The notes: generated from the sequence alone by a model not told the origin. A stretch of 64,000 bases of DNA from CAYXTC01 sp964479375 (GCA_964479375.1 CAYZKD010000003.1:1-64000), one strand, 5' to 3'. Positions 17,002 through 25,658 are shown, counted from the stretch's first letter. Translations and numbers: made by a program.

Positions 17002-19061
17002 TTATGAATCATTTTCAAAAACTCTTTCTCTTTTATTATCCTGACATTGTTTTGTCGGGCCTCCTCGTGCTTTGAGCCCGGATCTTCGCCTACAACAAGA
17101 TAATCTGTTTCAGAAGAGACAGAGCTGGAAACATTTCCTCCCAGACTTCTTATCTCTTTTTTGGCCTGCTCCCGAGTCATACTGCTCAAGGCGCCCGTCA
17201 GCACAAATTTCTTGTCTTTTAGATTGGCTCCCTTTTTCTTTGCGTTTTTAACCTTAATTCCCACTTTCTTGACTTTTTTTAAAAACTTTTTATTTTTCTC
17301 CGAAGAAAGCCAATCTTCGATTGAATCTGCCACCACAGGACCGATATCCTGTATTTCCTCCAATTCTTTTAAAGAGGCTTTTTTAAAGTTATCAAAGGTT
17401 TCAAAACGCTCTGCTATATCTTGGGCTGTTTCTTCCCCCACGTTTCTAATGCCCAAAGAATAAATAAATCTGGCTAAAGAAACCTCTTTGCTTCTTTGAA
17501 TAGATTCCACCAGGTTGGAAGATGCCTTGCGCGCGAATCTTTCCAAGGGAACAAGATCTCCTTTTTCCAGTTCAAAAAGATCTGCAGGATCTGAAACCAT
17601 GCTTTCTTCTATTAACTGATCTACTATCTTGGGCCCCAAACCCTTAATATCAAAGGCACCCTTGGAGACAAAATGATAAAACTGCTTTCTCTCTTTGGCA
17701 AAACAATCGGGATTGGTGCAGTAATGGATAGCCCCGTCTTTTTCTACTTTACTGCCACAGAGAGGACATTTTGAAGGCATCTTAAATTCTTTCTCATCTC
17801 CTATCCTCATCTCGGGAAGAACTTTTATAATATCCGGTATTACGTCTCCCGCCCTGCCCACAACAACAGTATCTCCTCTCTTAACCCCTAATCTCCTTAT
17901 CTCGTCTTCATTGTGGAGAGTGGCCCGGGAAATAGTAACTCCCCCAAAATTGACAGGCTCCAGCACAGCCACCGGGGTCAGGGCCCCGGTTCTTCCTACT
18001 TGGACCTTAATGTCTTTTACTACGGTAGTGGCGTCTTTGCCCGGAAACTTGAAAGCGATGCCCCCCCTGGGCGCCTTACCCGCTGTGCCTAACTTATTAA
18101 AGATTCTATTATTATTCACCATTACTACCACCCCGTCTATTTCGTAGTCAAGGCTGTCTCTTAACTTCTGAGTTTTCTCGTGAAAAGCGTAAACTGATTT
18201 TAAGTTAGAACAATATTTGTTATGAGGGTTAATCTTAAACCCGAATGCATTTAGAATCTTGTGTTTTTGTTCGTGGGTTCCAGCCCCCAAGTCAGTAACT
18301 AATTCATAAGCAAAAGAGTCTAGAGAGCGACGGGCCGTTACTTTGGGATCCAACTGCCTTACAGATCCCGCAGCCAGATTGCGGGGATTGGCATAGAGCC
18401 TCAGATTGCGCTTTTTTCTGTAATCATTCACTTTTTGAAAATCCTTTTTTGAAATAAAGACCTCTCCCCTTACCACCAAGCGGCTTTTAAAATTGATGTT
18501 TTCCACAGCATTGACAGCAGAAGAAGGCAATCTTTGTTTTCTAAGGTCTTTTAAAACCTTTTCTTTTTCTCTTAACTTAAGGGGAATAGCCTCGACTGTC
18601 TTAAGATTCTGGGTAATGTCTTCCCCTATATTTCCGTTCCCTCTGGTAGAGCCTGTTTTTAAGATTCCTTGTTCGTATATCAATTCAATGGCCAAGCCGT
18701 CTATTTTTAATTCGCAATAATAATCAAGTTGGTTGGCCTCTTTTTTGCCAAGCAAGCGGGATATCCTGTCCATCCAATTTTCCATATCTTCCCTGGAAAA
18801 GGCATCATTAAAAGAAAGCATCTTTTTAGGATGCTTTACTTTCTTGAACTTATCCAAGGGCCTCCCCCCAATCCTTTGAGTAGGAGAGTCGGGAGCGATA
18901 AGATCTGGAAACTGTTGCTCCAAATCAAAAAGTTCTTTTTTTAGAGAATCAAGCGCTTCATCTGAAATTTCCTGCTTGTCCAAGACGTGATAAAGATGCC
19001 TGTGGCGCTTAATAGTTTTCTTCAGCTTCTCGATTCTCTGCTTCGCCTCCCTCTTATCCAT
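16998..19061 (-). CDS. ligA: NAD-dependent DNA ligase LigA
   Basis: 687 residues, the usual length. The adenylation lysine is K119 in CELKIDGLAIEL. Downstream are NPRNLAAGSVRQLDPK, the zinc finger CPLCGSKVEKD...CTNPDC at about residues 430-455, helix-hairpin-helix repeats and a C-terminal BRCT domain (KKGANLKDKKFVLTG...). It seals nicks in replication and repair using NAD+. It is complete, with no unusual substitutions at the visible motifs. The start is 2 bases after the stop of the upstream pilin-like gene. Confidence 0.97.
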   Translation of the reverse strand: MDKREAKQRIEKLKKTIKRHRHLYHVLDKQEISDEALDSLKKELFDLEQQFPDLIAPDSPTQRIGGRPLDKFKKVKHPKKMLSFNDAFSREDMENWMDRISRLLGKKEANQLDYYCELKIDGLAIELIYEQGILKTGSTRGNGNIGEDITQNLKTVEAIPLKLREKEKVLKDLRKQRLPSSAVNAVENINFKSRLVVRGEVFISKKDFQKVNDYRKKRNLRLYANPRNLAAGSVRQLDPKVTARRSLDSFAYELVTDLGAGTHEQKHKILNAFGFKINPHNKYCSNLKSVYAFHEKTQKLRDSLDYEIDGVVVMVNNNRIFNKLGTAGKAPRGGIAFKFPGKDATTVVKDIKVQVGRTGALTPVAVLEPVNFGGVTISRATLHNEDEIRRLGVKRGDTVVVGRAGDVIPDIIKVLPEMRIGDEKEFKMPSKCPLCGSKVEKDGAIHYCTNPDCFAKERKQFYHFVSKGAFDIKGLGPKIVDQLIEESMVSDPADLFELEKGDLVPLERFARKASSNLVESIQRSKEVSLARFIYSLGIRNVGEETAQDIAERFETFDNFKKASLKELEEIQDIGPVVADSIEDWLSSEKNKKFLKKVKKVGIKVKNAKKKGANLKDKKFVLTGALSSMTREQAKKEIRSLGGNVSSSVSSETDYLVVGEDPGSKHEEARQNNVRIIKEKEFLKMIHK

Positions 19062-19063
19062 AA

Positions 19064-19516
19064 TTAATCAACGGAAAACAGCCTTGCTTCAATGGCTCTT
19101 TGGGCTTCTGAGTCAGTTCCTTCATTTGCTTTGCCCACAGAGCGGATACAATATTCAGAGGCTTGGCATGTCCTGCTTTCTTCCAGCCCCAAGGGACAGG
19201 CATTTTCTCCTCTGGGATCCCAATCACACCCCTCGTTACTGTGGTGGCAGCAATAAACAGTAACCTTGTAAGAAGAATTAACAAAGTCATTGCTTTCATA
19301 CTCCTCGGCAAGATCCTCTCCCCTGTAATAAACATCCAACACTCTTTCTATTCCTGCATCTGCTGCGTAAAGGGCTACTACAGAGCTGCCCATGCCTCTT
19401 ATGGTCCTGATTTGGCCAAATAGGATAGCGCCTAATCCTAAAACCATAGCCAAAATTATAGCCAGGATGACCATAGACAAATAAAGGGCTGTTCCTTTTT
19501 GAGTTTTTTCTTTCAT
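19064..19516 (-). CDS. PilX-like pilus-associated protein
   Basis: 150 residues. The N-terminal KGTALYLSMVILAIILAMVLGLGAI is a hydrophobic helix after a Lys-Gly, in the manner of PilX-type or class-III pilin-like proteins. It is followed by AADAGIERVLDVYY, the conserved start of the PilX N-terminal family. The rest is a small Cys-rich globular part (CCHHSNEGCDW...CPLG...CQASEYC). It probably joins the type IV pilus as a minor component, although it lies apart from the main operon. Confidence 0.65.
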   Translation of the reverse strand: MKEKTQKGTALYLSMVILAIILAMVLGLGAILFGQIRTIRGMGSSVVALYAADAGIERVLDVYYRGEDLAEEYESNDFVNSSYKVTVYCCHHSNEGCDWDPRGENACPLGLEESRTCQASEYCIRSVGKANEGTDSEAQRAIEARLFSVD

Positions 19517-19569
19517 GCTTCTATTATATCTTAATTTGGCGTCGTCGCCAATATGGGCATGCTTTTTTG

Positions 19570-19996
19570 TTAATAATTACTCCGCACAGTTTTCATTTCG
19601 TCTAACGCGAATAGCTGAAAATTACATATAGATGAATCCTGTGTCCGATGTTTTTCTTTGATTAACCTAAATAGTGTTTTTCTTGTCTCAGCGCTTTCTC
19701 TAAAAAGATTAAATTTGAGAATGAATGTCCAGGGTTTGCCCAAAAGCCTATTTAAAGAATTAAAGGTTTCAATATCGTTTCAATATCACAAAAATTATTT
19801 CTATTCTGTCGCAAGAACTCCCTACTAAGCCTTACCATTCTTTCTTGCCTTCGGGCATTGTCTGATGTTTTCCATAATAAACCCCTTCTATTAATTTTTC
19901 AAACCCAGAAGGTTTTTTAAAAATCACCCCCCGAATCCAGCGCCGCTGTCTGCTTGAATGGTTAACTCGAAGGAAATGCATGGCTGTTAATTTCAT
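19570..19996 (-). pseudogene. Decayed gene of unknown family (frameshifted)
   Basis: This 500-base gap carries remnants of one gene on the minus strand. The first frame (19996-19832) reads MKLTAMHFLRVNHSS...YGKHQTMPEGKKEW. After a shift it continues as RMVRLSREFLRQNRNNFCDIET. An 11-base tandem duplication (GTTTCAATATC twice, 19766-19787 on the plus strand) then breaks the frame. Removing one unit restores FNSLNRLLGKPWTFILKFNL to a stop at 19570. So it shows at least two disruptions. I do not recognise the family; a transposase or integrase relic is possible. Confidence 0.5.
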
Positions 19997-20033
19997 TATG
20001 CATCCGGCGGGTTCTAATTATCCTAAAAGAAAA

Positions 20034-20684
20034 CTAAAATATCCCGGCCTTAGCGCTATTCCAGAAGACCTCAGCCAAATTAAGGGGTTTTCCTTGAATT
20101 ACTCCTTTGTTTTCTTTTATCAATCTTGTTAACTCATTGGCAGAATTAAAATCTTGTTCAAACTCCAAATATCCTCTGCCCACATAGCAAGCCCTGTGAG
20201 CGTCAGACCCTGCGGTGAAAGAGAGCCCTTCTTCTGAAATAAGTTTTTGGGCCTTTTTATTGCAACTTTTTAAAATACGGCCTGCGTTAAACGCCTCTAC
20301 GGCGTCAAAGTCAATCCTTTTCAGAGCTTCCTCGTCTCCCTTAAAGCCAAAAGGAAATATATCAAAAGGATGGGCTATCACGGCCAAGCCACCCTGCCCT
20401 CTTATCTCCTTTATGGTTTCTTGGGCAGAAAGGCCCCTGGATATTTCACTCTTGATGTTTATGCCCAGAATATCTCCTGATTTAGAGGACACCTCAATGC
20501 CGGGGACTACTAGAATATTCTTGTCTGAGGCAAATCTTAGAGCCCTTTTCACTCCCTTTATTTCTTCATGATCTGTAATGCAAATACAGTCGATGCCCCT
20601 TTTTAAAGCTGTCCGGACTACCTGTTCGGGTTCTGAAAAACCATCATAAGAGAAAGTGGTGTGTATATGAAGATCTGCTTTCAT
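20034..20684 (-). CDS. PHP-domain phosphoesterase
   Basis: 216 residues from the ATG at 20684. Metal-binding PHP motifs are complete: ADLHIHTTFSYDG, CITDHEEI, GIEVSS, VIAHPFD and TAGSDAHRACYVG. The family hydrolyses phosphoesters using two or three metal ions. Many stand-alone members are annotated as 3',5'-nucleoside bisphosphate phosphatase or histidinol phosphatase. A hisC gene elsewhere in the window makes the latter conceivable but not supported. The start overlaps the EndoQ-like gene by one base (TGATG), indicating coupled expression. Confidence 0.8.
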   Translation of the reverse strand: MKADLHIHTTFSYDGFSEPEQVVRTALKRGIDCICITDHEEIKGVKRALRFASDKNILVVPGIEVSSKSGDILGINIKSEISRGLSAQETIKEIRGQGGLAVIAHPFDIFPFGFKGDEEALKRIDFDAVEAFNAGRILKSCNKKAQKLISEEGLSFTAGSDAHRACYVGRGYLEFEQDFNSANELTRLIKENKGVIQGKPLNLAEVFWNSAKAGIF

Positions 20685-21913
20685 CAACCAAAAAGTGTGA
20701 TTTGTTTTTGTTCCTTTTTTCTTTCTCCTACAGAAAAGACGTTAACCTCCCCGAAAACTCCGTCATACCCGGGCTCTATGGCAACCTCTCCTTTTCTGGC
20801 TTTAATAATCCCCTGCGCTATCTCAGGCAAAGTGACTCTTCTTAGTTCTTTTGGGCCGGCCTTAAGAAGAACATCAAACTCTGATCCTATCTTCTTAACA
20901 AGATTTTGATATTCTCTTTCCACCCTCTTGCCCAAAGAAGAATATCCCAAAGATTCCGCTATCACCTCTTCTAAGGGGATTAAACTTTTGAAAGGAATAG
21001 CGCCTGTTCCCTTTTCTTTATCTGCTAGCTCTTTAACCCTATGGCATACCCCCAAGGTTAAGGGCTTGCCGCATCTGGGACAGATATTATTATACTTTTC
21101 TGCTTCCTCGGGAGAAGCTCTTAAACCACAAGTTCTGTGGCCGTCGTAGTGATACTTCCCTTCTTGAGGAAAAAACTCTATAGTATAGAGAAACTTTTTA
21201 GGGTCTTTTGACTTTATGGCCCCTATAATACCATTATAGGAAAGTTCTGTGTCAAAAACATTGGCTTCTCTGCCAAGTTTTCGCGGAGAATGGGCGTCGG
21301 AATTGCTTATCAAAGAAATATTATCCAGAGCAGACATTCTCCAAAGCATTGGACAATCAGCCGATAACCCCGTTTCTACTGCAAAAATATATTTTGAATA
21401 ATCTTCAAAGCACTCCTCAATAGAATTAAACCCTGATTTGGACCCAAACAAAGAAAACCAAGGGGTTAAAATATGGGCTGGGATAATAAAACTGCGAGGA
21501 GAATTTTCCAGAATTATCTTAACCAGTTCTTTAGCGTCCAGCCCTAAAATAGGCCGGCCGTCTGATTTTAAATTTCCTATTCGGCCCAAACTTTCATTTA
21601 TCTTTTCAACGTCCTCGAAAGAGGGGGAAAGAACCACAATATGTATTTTCCTGACTTTTCCTCCCTTAGAATAAATGCAGCTTATCTCAGAGCTTAGAAT
21701 AAAGCGGGTGTCATTAACCCTGTAAAGGCCGGGTTCTGCTTCTTTTAAACTTCCCTTCAACTCCTGCAGCCAAGCAGGATGGGTAAAATCCCCTGTTCCC
21801 AATACTTTTATTCCTTTGACATTCGCCCAATAATTTAAAATCTCAGGACTTATTTTTTTGCTGGTAGCCCTTGAGTATTTAGAATGGATATGAAAATCGC
21901 CAACAAATTTCAT
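20684..21913 (-). CDS. EndoQ-type endonuclease (PHP family)
   Basis: About 409 residues from MKFVGDFHIHSKYSRATSKK (ATG at 21913). PHP motifs: DFHIHSKYS, GTGDFTHP, IPAHI and SNSDAHSP. A C-terminal zinc-finger-like patch (CGLRAS...CPRCGKPLTLGVCHRV) and PEIAQGII follow. This is the layout of endonuclease Q, which nicks DNA 5' of deaminated bases or abasic sites in archaea and some bacteria. It is likely a repair enzyme here. The upstream extension to 21997 would overlap the neighbour by 84 bases and is rejected. Confidence 0.8.
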   Translation of the reverse strand: MKFVGDFHIHSKYSRATSKKISPEILNYWANVKGIKVLGTGDFTHPAWLQELKGSLKEAEPGLYRVNDTRFILSSEISCIYSKGGKVRKIHIVVLSPSFEDVEKINESLGRIGNLKSDGRPILGLDAKELVKIILENSPRSFIIPAHILTPWFSLFGSKSGFNSIEECFEDYSKYIFAVETGLSADCPMLWRMSALDNISLISNSDAHSPRKLGREANVFDTELSYNGIIGAIKSKDPKKFLYTIEFFPQEGKYHYDGHRTCGLRASPEEAEKYNNICPRCGKPLTLGVCHRVKELADKEKGTGAIPFKSLIPLEEVIAESLGYSSLGKRVEREYQNLVKKIGSEFDVLLKAGPKELRRVTLPEIAQGIIKARKGEVAIEPGYDGVFGEVNVFSVGERKKEQKQITLFG

Positions 21914-22248
21914 TAAGGCCTGCCTCTTACCAAACGGATGCCCAACAGGGAGACCTTGCTCCCTCCAAAAATCATAATACCCATAAAAATAGACCAACTT
22001 ATCAGGTTAAGGATGCGGGATATAAAAAGAGGGGGGATCATGTTCTTGATCTGCTCTGCCACCATTCTTTTTACTTCCTCCTGCTGCCCGGCTGGAGCAG
22101 ATTCTATTTGGCCGAATATCTGGGGCGGTTCTGTTTTCCCGGTAAAAATACTATAGGAAAGATAAAGAGCCCAAGCAATTATTAATATGCCTGCTGTCAA
22201 TAATACCCATCCCAATATCCTCCTAGTGTTTATTTTTTCAAATGCCAT
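21913..22248 (-). CDS. Small two-helix membrane protein
   Basis: 111 residues with membrane helices at about 11-35 (ILGWVLLTAGILIIAWALYLS) and 78-100 (ILNLISWSIFMGIMIFGGSKV), separated by a hydrophilic loop. No recognised domain. It is the first gene of the EndoQ/PHP operon, and its stop overlaps the EndoQ start by one base. Function unknown. Confidence 0.6.
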   Translation of the reverse strand: MAFEKINTRRILGWVLLTAGILIIAWALYLSYSIFTGKTEPPQIFGQIESAPAGQQEEVKRMVAEQIKNMIPPLFISRILNLISWSIFMGIMIFGGSKVSLLGIRLVRGRP

Positions 22249-22306
22249 AATTAATGCTATTTTTATCTTTTTTCATATAATACCACGAAGTGAAAAATTG
22301 GAGAAA

Positions 22307-22340
22307 TGGGGCTTGACAAGAAAGGCCCCAACCCTATAAT
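22307..22340 (+). promoter_or_regulatory. Strong promoter with inverted repeat over the -35 box
   Basis: TTGACA (22313-22318), 16-base spacer, TATAAT (22335-22340). The -35 lies inside an inverted repeat TGGGGC (22307-22312)/GCCCCA (22325-22330), which could be an operator. It drives the repeat gene at 22412. Confidence 0.65.
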
Positions 22341-22411
22341 GAGAAGTGATTTTACAAAAGGTCGAGGAGGAATAAGGGCGACTAAAAGATAATTTATTAA
22401 AATCAAATATC

Positions 22412-22688
22412 ATGATTTTAGAAAAACTTTATCAAGAAACTCCTGAAGAAGGAGGAGAAGAGGAAGGAGGAGAAGAGGAAACTCCTGAAGAAGGAGGAGA
22501 AGAGGAAACTCCTGAAGAAGGAGGAGAAGAGGAAACTCCTGAAGNNNNNNNNNNNNNNNNNNNNNNNNNNNNNNNNNNNNNNNNNNNNNNNNNNNNNNNN
22601 NNNNNNNNNNNNNNNNNNNNNNNNNNNNNNNNNNNNNNNNNNNNAAGGAGGAGAAGAGGAAGAAGAGGAAGAAACTCCTGTTATATAA
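22412..22688 (+). CDS. Acidic low-complexity protein of 9-residue TPEEGGEEE repeats (contains assembly gap)
   Basis: ATG at 22412 opens MILEKLYQETPEEGG, followed by TPEEGGEEE repeats encoded by a 27-base unit. After 100 N's the repeat frame resumes and ends TPVI-stop at 22688. The gap is a placeholder length: 100 N's shift the frame, so the true length should be a multiple of 3 if the gene is intact. There is no signal peptide, and about half the residues are Glu. Strong promoter and terminator argue for a real transcript. The ATG sits in a small hairpin (AAAATCA/TGATTTT), and GAGGAGG lies 42 bases upstream. Function unknown. Confidence 0.5.
22439..22544 (+). repeat. 27-bp coding minisatellite (left side of gap)
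   Basis: Tandem units containing GAAGAAGGAGGAGAAGAGGA and the Thr-Pro codons ACTCCT, slightly irregular in the first unit. It continues on the far side of the gap (22645-22679). Such arrays vary in copy number and break short-read assembly. Confidence 0.85.
22545..22644. other. Assembly gap (100 N)
   Basis: Exactly 100 undetermined bases inside the minisatellite, the standard placeholder for a scaffold gap of unknown length. Confidence 0.98.
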
Positions 22689-22709
22689 AAAAACATTTTT
22701 CGCTACAAC

Positions 22710-22738
22710 AAAAGCCCCGTAGAAGAAACGGGGTTTTT
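22710..22738 (+). terminator. Intrinsic terminator of the repeat gene
   Basis: Stem AAGCCCCGT/ACGGGGTTT around AGAAGAA, then a T-run, 22 bases after the stop at 22688. Confidence 0.75.
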
Positions 22739-22750
22739 GTTTTGAAAAAA

Positions 22751-23416
22751 TTAATCTAAAACTTCTTTGATCCGATCATACCATTTGCAAAAAGGACATT
22801 CCGGAGCAGGGGGTGGCATATCTCCCGAAACCACTCTCATGGCCTCCTGTAGCCTGGGAACCACTGACTTCAGATCTGTTTTTAACCTCTGAACATGGAT
22901 TTTCATAGGGAATCCGTTATGAAGCCCTTCGCTCTGGCAAGGATAGAAATATATCAAATATCCTTCGCCTGCTGTCTTTTTGCCGGCAGACTCCAATAAG
23001 AAGGCGTATTCGTCCAACTGATTCTTATAAGAAGGGAAAGTTTCTTTCTCTGTAGGGTCTGAGCTGGCTGTTTTAAAATCAATGGGAACATAAAGTCCTT
23101 CGGGATTTATTAAACACTCATCCAATTTTCCCCAAAATCCAAAACTGTCGTTTAGTCTGCGAAAATATTTTTCTTGGAAAGGGTTTTCCAGAGAGCCCTC
23201 TAATTTCCCTTTTACCATCTCGGGCAGCTCTCCTTTCTCCCTGGAGATATCAAAATATGCCTTGATTACAGTGTCAAAACGGTCTGGCAAACGGGATCTG
23301 ATCCCTTCTGGCTGATAAATCTTTTTGTTGTACCTAAGCCAAAAGCACCTGGGACATCGGTACAGAACATCTATGCCAGAATGAGAAAGCCAGATTTTTT
23401 TATTATTTTCTGCCAT
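22751..23416 (-). CDS. PD-(D/E)XK nuclease, Cas4/RecB-like
   Basis: 221 residues. Nuclease core: FWGKLDECLI followed by YVPIDFKTASS, giving the D...D-x-K catalytic pattern, then YKNQLDEYAFLLE (Q-x3-Y motif). Cysteines in RCPRCFWLRY near the N-terminus and in PECPFCKWYD near the C-terminus match the four-Cys iron-sulfur arrangement of Cas4-like enzymes. No cas genes or arrays are in the window, so a stand-alone repair or recombination exonuclease is more likely than CRISPR adaptation. It overlaps the next upstream gene by 14 bases. Confidence 0.75.
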   Translation of the reverse strand: MAENNKKIWLSHSGIDVLYRCPRCFWLRYNKKIYQPEGIRSRLPDRFDTVIKAYFDISREKGELPEMVKGKLEGSLENPFQEKYFRRLNDSFGFWGKLDECLINPEGLYVPIDFKTASSDPTEKETFPSYKNQLDEYAFLLESAGKKTAGEGYLIYFYPCQSEGLHNGFPMKIHVQRLKTDLKSVVPRLQEAMRVVSGDMPPPAPECPFCKWYDRIKEVLD

Positions 23417-23711
23417 ATATATTAGATTTCTTAATAATTATTTTATATATGTTTTCTAAAAAGTCGCCTCCTCCGTAACCTACAATAAAAGCAAAAGCGG
23501 GCGTTAGGGTTTCCAACTCCAGAATATTAATCCCGCTTTCTTGGAGAGCCATGACAACCAGAAGGCCAACAACACCCGAAAGAAAAGTCATTGTCAGAAA
23601 ATAGGGTAGGTCAAAACCCACTTTTTTATAAGAAAACTGGTGCTTGATAAAACCGACTATCCCCCTTAGGGCTCCTCCGCCAAAACCTGCAACGAAGATA
23701 TAAATATACAT
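23403..23711 (-). CDS. Small membrane protein
   Basis: 102 residues with three hydrophobic segments: at about 1-20 (IYIFVAGFGGGALRGIVGFI), about 33-55 (YFLTMTFLSGVVGLLVVMAL) and about 70-85 (FAFIVGYGGGDFLENI). The Gly-rich turns are unusual for so short a protein. It overlaps the nuclease downstream, which suggests a shared transcript. No family recognised. Confidence 0.55.
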   Translation of the reverse strand: MYIYIFVAGFGGGALRGIVGFIKHQFSYKKVGFDLPYFLTMTFLSGVVGLLVVMALQESGINILELETLTPAFAFIVGYGGGDFLENIYKIIIKKSNIYGRK

Positions 23712-23722
23712 ATGATGCTATT

Positions 23723-24001
23723 TTAGTATTTTATCTGGAATCTATCAAACTCTCCTTTATATTTTTTCCTATAAAGCTCTACATTCTCTACTCTGGCAAA
23801 TTCAGGACCTTCTTTTGCCCATTCAATAAACTTTTTTATCTTGCTCTCTTCGCCCTCTGCCACAATTTCTACTCGTCCATCTGAAAGATTCCGGACCCAG
23901 CCCTCAATGCCCAAAGAACGAGCCTTGTCTCTGCCAGCAGACCGGAAACAGACACCCTGAACCCTGCCGGAAAGAAAAAAATGAGTTCTTGCGTTGCTCA
24001 T
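23723..24001 (-). CDS. acyP: Acylphosphatase
   Basis: 92 residues, the family's normal length. GRVQGVCFRSAGRDKA contains the phosphate-binding loop with the catalytic Arg. GIEGWVRNLSDGRVEIVAEG contains the catalytic Asn, and the C-terminal region matches the alpha/beta fold. It hydrolyses carboxyl-phosphate bonds such as 1,3-bisphosphoglycerate. The usual GVGFR is GVCFR here, a tolerated change. Confidence 0.92.
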   Translation of the reverse strand: MSNARTHFFLSGRVQGVCFRSAGRDKARSLGIEGWVRNLSDGRVEIVAEGEESKIKKFIEWAKEGPEFARVENVELYRKKYKGEFDRFQIKY

Positions 24002-24071
24002 TCTGTTTTAAAATTTAAACTTCTTATATCTCCACCCCCTGTTCAGAGATTGTCGGTTAAGAAAGTTAATA

Positions 24072-24377
24072 TCATATTTTTAACCTCATCTGTCTTAAGT
24101 ATTCTGAGATTTCTCTTGCTTTTTTCTCTCCTTTCTTGGTCAATTTCAGGGACCTCTCAATCATTTTTTCCTGTCTTAATCTTCTTAGGGGACGATCTAA
24201 TTTTCTGGAATCAGGCCATTCTGGAATATCAGAAAAAGAGAATGCGTCCGGAAAAGAGGAAAAACATTCTTTAATAAGTTTGGCAAAGGTACAGTTTTTG
24301 CTCTTTTTGAGCATTGAATAAATGCAAAGGAGTATTAAATCCTTTATACTCGGCGATTGAGAATGATTTTTTTTCAT
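24072..24377 (-). CDS. Small basic protein, possible winged helix
   Basis: 101 residues from MKKNHSQSPSIKDLILL (ATG at 24377); the longer frame to 24455 opens with an unlikely hydrophobic stretch. RPLRRLRQEKMIERSLKLTKKGEKKA resembles the wing and recognition region of winged-helix regulators (LxxLxxxGLI...LT.KG). Function not known. Confidence 0.5.
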   Translation of the reverse strand: MKKNHSQSPSIKDLILLCIYSMLKKSKNCTFAKLIKECFSSFPDAFSFSDIPEWPDSRKLDRPLRRLRQEKMIERSLKLTKKGEKKAREISEYLRQMRLKI

Positions 24378-24517
24378 CGAAAGAGGCCGGTTAAGCAAAA
24401 CCGGACAGAACATTATTGAAAATATACCAGAATAAAAATAACACAAACAAAACAATTACAATAATGTCGAAAAGCTTAACCATGTTTTTGTTTCTCTATT
24501 TTGCCAGTTTTATATCT

Positions 24518-25657
24518 TTATGTCAATATCCCCAGAAAGTAGAAAATTTCAAGAAGAGCCCCCAATCCGAATACTACGATCAGGATATACAAGAAGGGGT
24601 GGATCTGAGAAGAAAACTTTTTCTTTATAAAGCTTCTGTATAAAAGAATAATAACAACAGCTTCAGCCCCCGTGGCTATGGCGCCGGTAAAACTAATAAC
24701 TTTAATAAAATGAGTTAAACCCATAAAGAACAAAATTACAGGCAAAAAGCAGACCAAAAACCAAGAAAAGTTTCGAGAAAAGCCTAAATCATACCAAAGC
24801 ATCTTTTTCAAGGTTAAGCCCATTATTAAAAAAGAGGTGAAGCAACTGATGGCTCCGAAGACAAAACCCAGCTTTATCACTTCCATGCCCGTCTTGGCCA
24901 GTAAGCCGGAAACGGCCTTTTCCGAAGTTTCAGGGCCTGTTACTCCCAAGACCACAAAGGTAAACAGGATGTATATAACTACAGAAGAAACAACAGAGGC
25001 CACTATTACCTTTTTCATTTTGGCTAAGGGCTTTTCTTCCTTGGCCCGGACAAACATCTCCTTTATTTCAGGAATAGCAGCAGAGCCCCATAAAGAGAAA
25101 AGCACCGCCCCATAAGGAAAAATAAAAAATTTCGGGTTGATGCTTTGCAAATAAGAAAGATCTAAAAAAGAGACTGACTTGACAAGGAAAAGAGCAATAA
25201 TGCCCAGGAGAATAAAAAACAATATTAATTCTGTCTGGGATATGCTTTTTATGCCGCAAAAGATAAATAAAGAACCCAGGGCCCAAAAAATAATGCTGTA
25301 GATAAAAGGAGTCCCTCCTATATAAGGAGAAAGAAAGGCGTTAAGGAAGTCGCCCCCGATAATAAGATAAGCAAGAATAGTCCCGGTAATGCCCGCTGTT
25401 ATTATTGAAAAGACTGCCTTTTCCCACCTCTTCCCCAGATACTTTTTAACATAGCCCGGCAGACGGTGTTTTCCTTCGGTAGCGGCGCACACCTTTCCGT
25501 ATATAAAAAGAAGAATGGTAGAGGCTGCGGCCATTAAAAGAAAATAGGCAAGGATAATAAAAAAGCCGCTTTTTTGAGCAACAAACGGCAGACTAAAAAT
25601 TCCAGCACCGATTATAGTCCCCGTTAAGACTGCGAAAGACTTGAAAAAAAGGGCCAT
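24518..25657 (-). CDS. Amino-acid permease (HAAAP/APC superfamily)
   Basis: 379 residues and about 11 membrane helices. The first helix reads FKSFAVLTGTIIGAGIFSLP, the GxxIGAGIF substrate-binding break of aromatic/neutral amino-acid permeases (TyrP, TnaB and SdaC group). It probably imports an amino acid by proton or sodium symport; a host that makes few amino acids would rely on such importers. It lies one base after the MgtC-like gene in a three-gene operon. Confidence 0.8.
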   Translation of the reverse strand: MALFFKSFAVLTGTIIGAGIFSLPFVAQKSGFFIILAYFLLMAAASTILLFIYGKVCAATEGKHRLPGYVKKYLGKRWEKAVFSIITAGITGTILAYLIIGGDFLNAFLSPYIGGTPFIYSIIFWALGSLFIFCGIKSISQTELILFFILLGIIALFLVKSVSFLDLSYLQSINPKFFIFPYGAVLFSLWGSAAIPEIKEMFVRAKEEKPLAKMKKVIVASVVSSVVIYILFTFVVLGVTGPETSEKAVSGLLAKTGMEVIKLGFVFGAISCFTSFLIMGLTLKKMLWYDLGFSRNFSWFLVCFLPVILFFMGLTHFIKVISFTGAIATGAEAVVIILLYRSFIKKKFSSQIHPFLYILIVVFGLGALLEIFYFLGILT

Positions 25658-25658
25658 G

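Noticed and set aside
22439..22679. CRISPR array
   Set aside because: The 27-bp units are contiguous with no spacers and are in frame as coding repeats.
24385..24410. Terminator at the CCGGTT/AACCGG hairpin upstream of 24377
   Set aside because: No T-run on either side; left unassigned.
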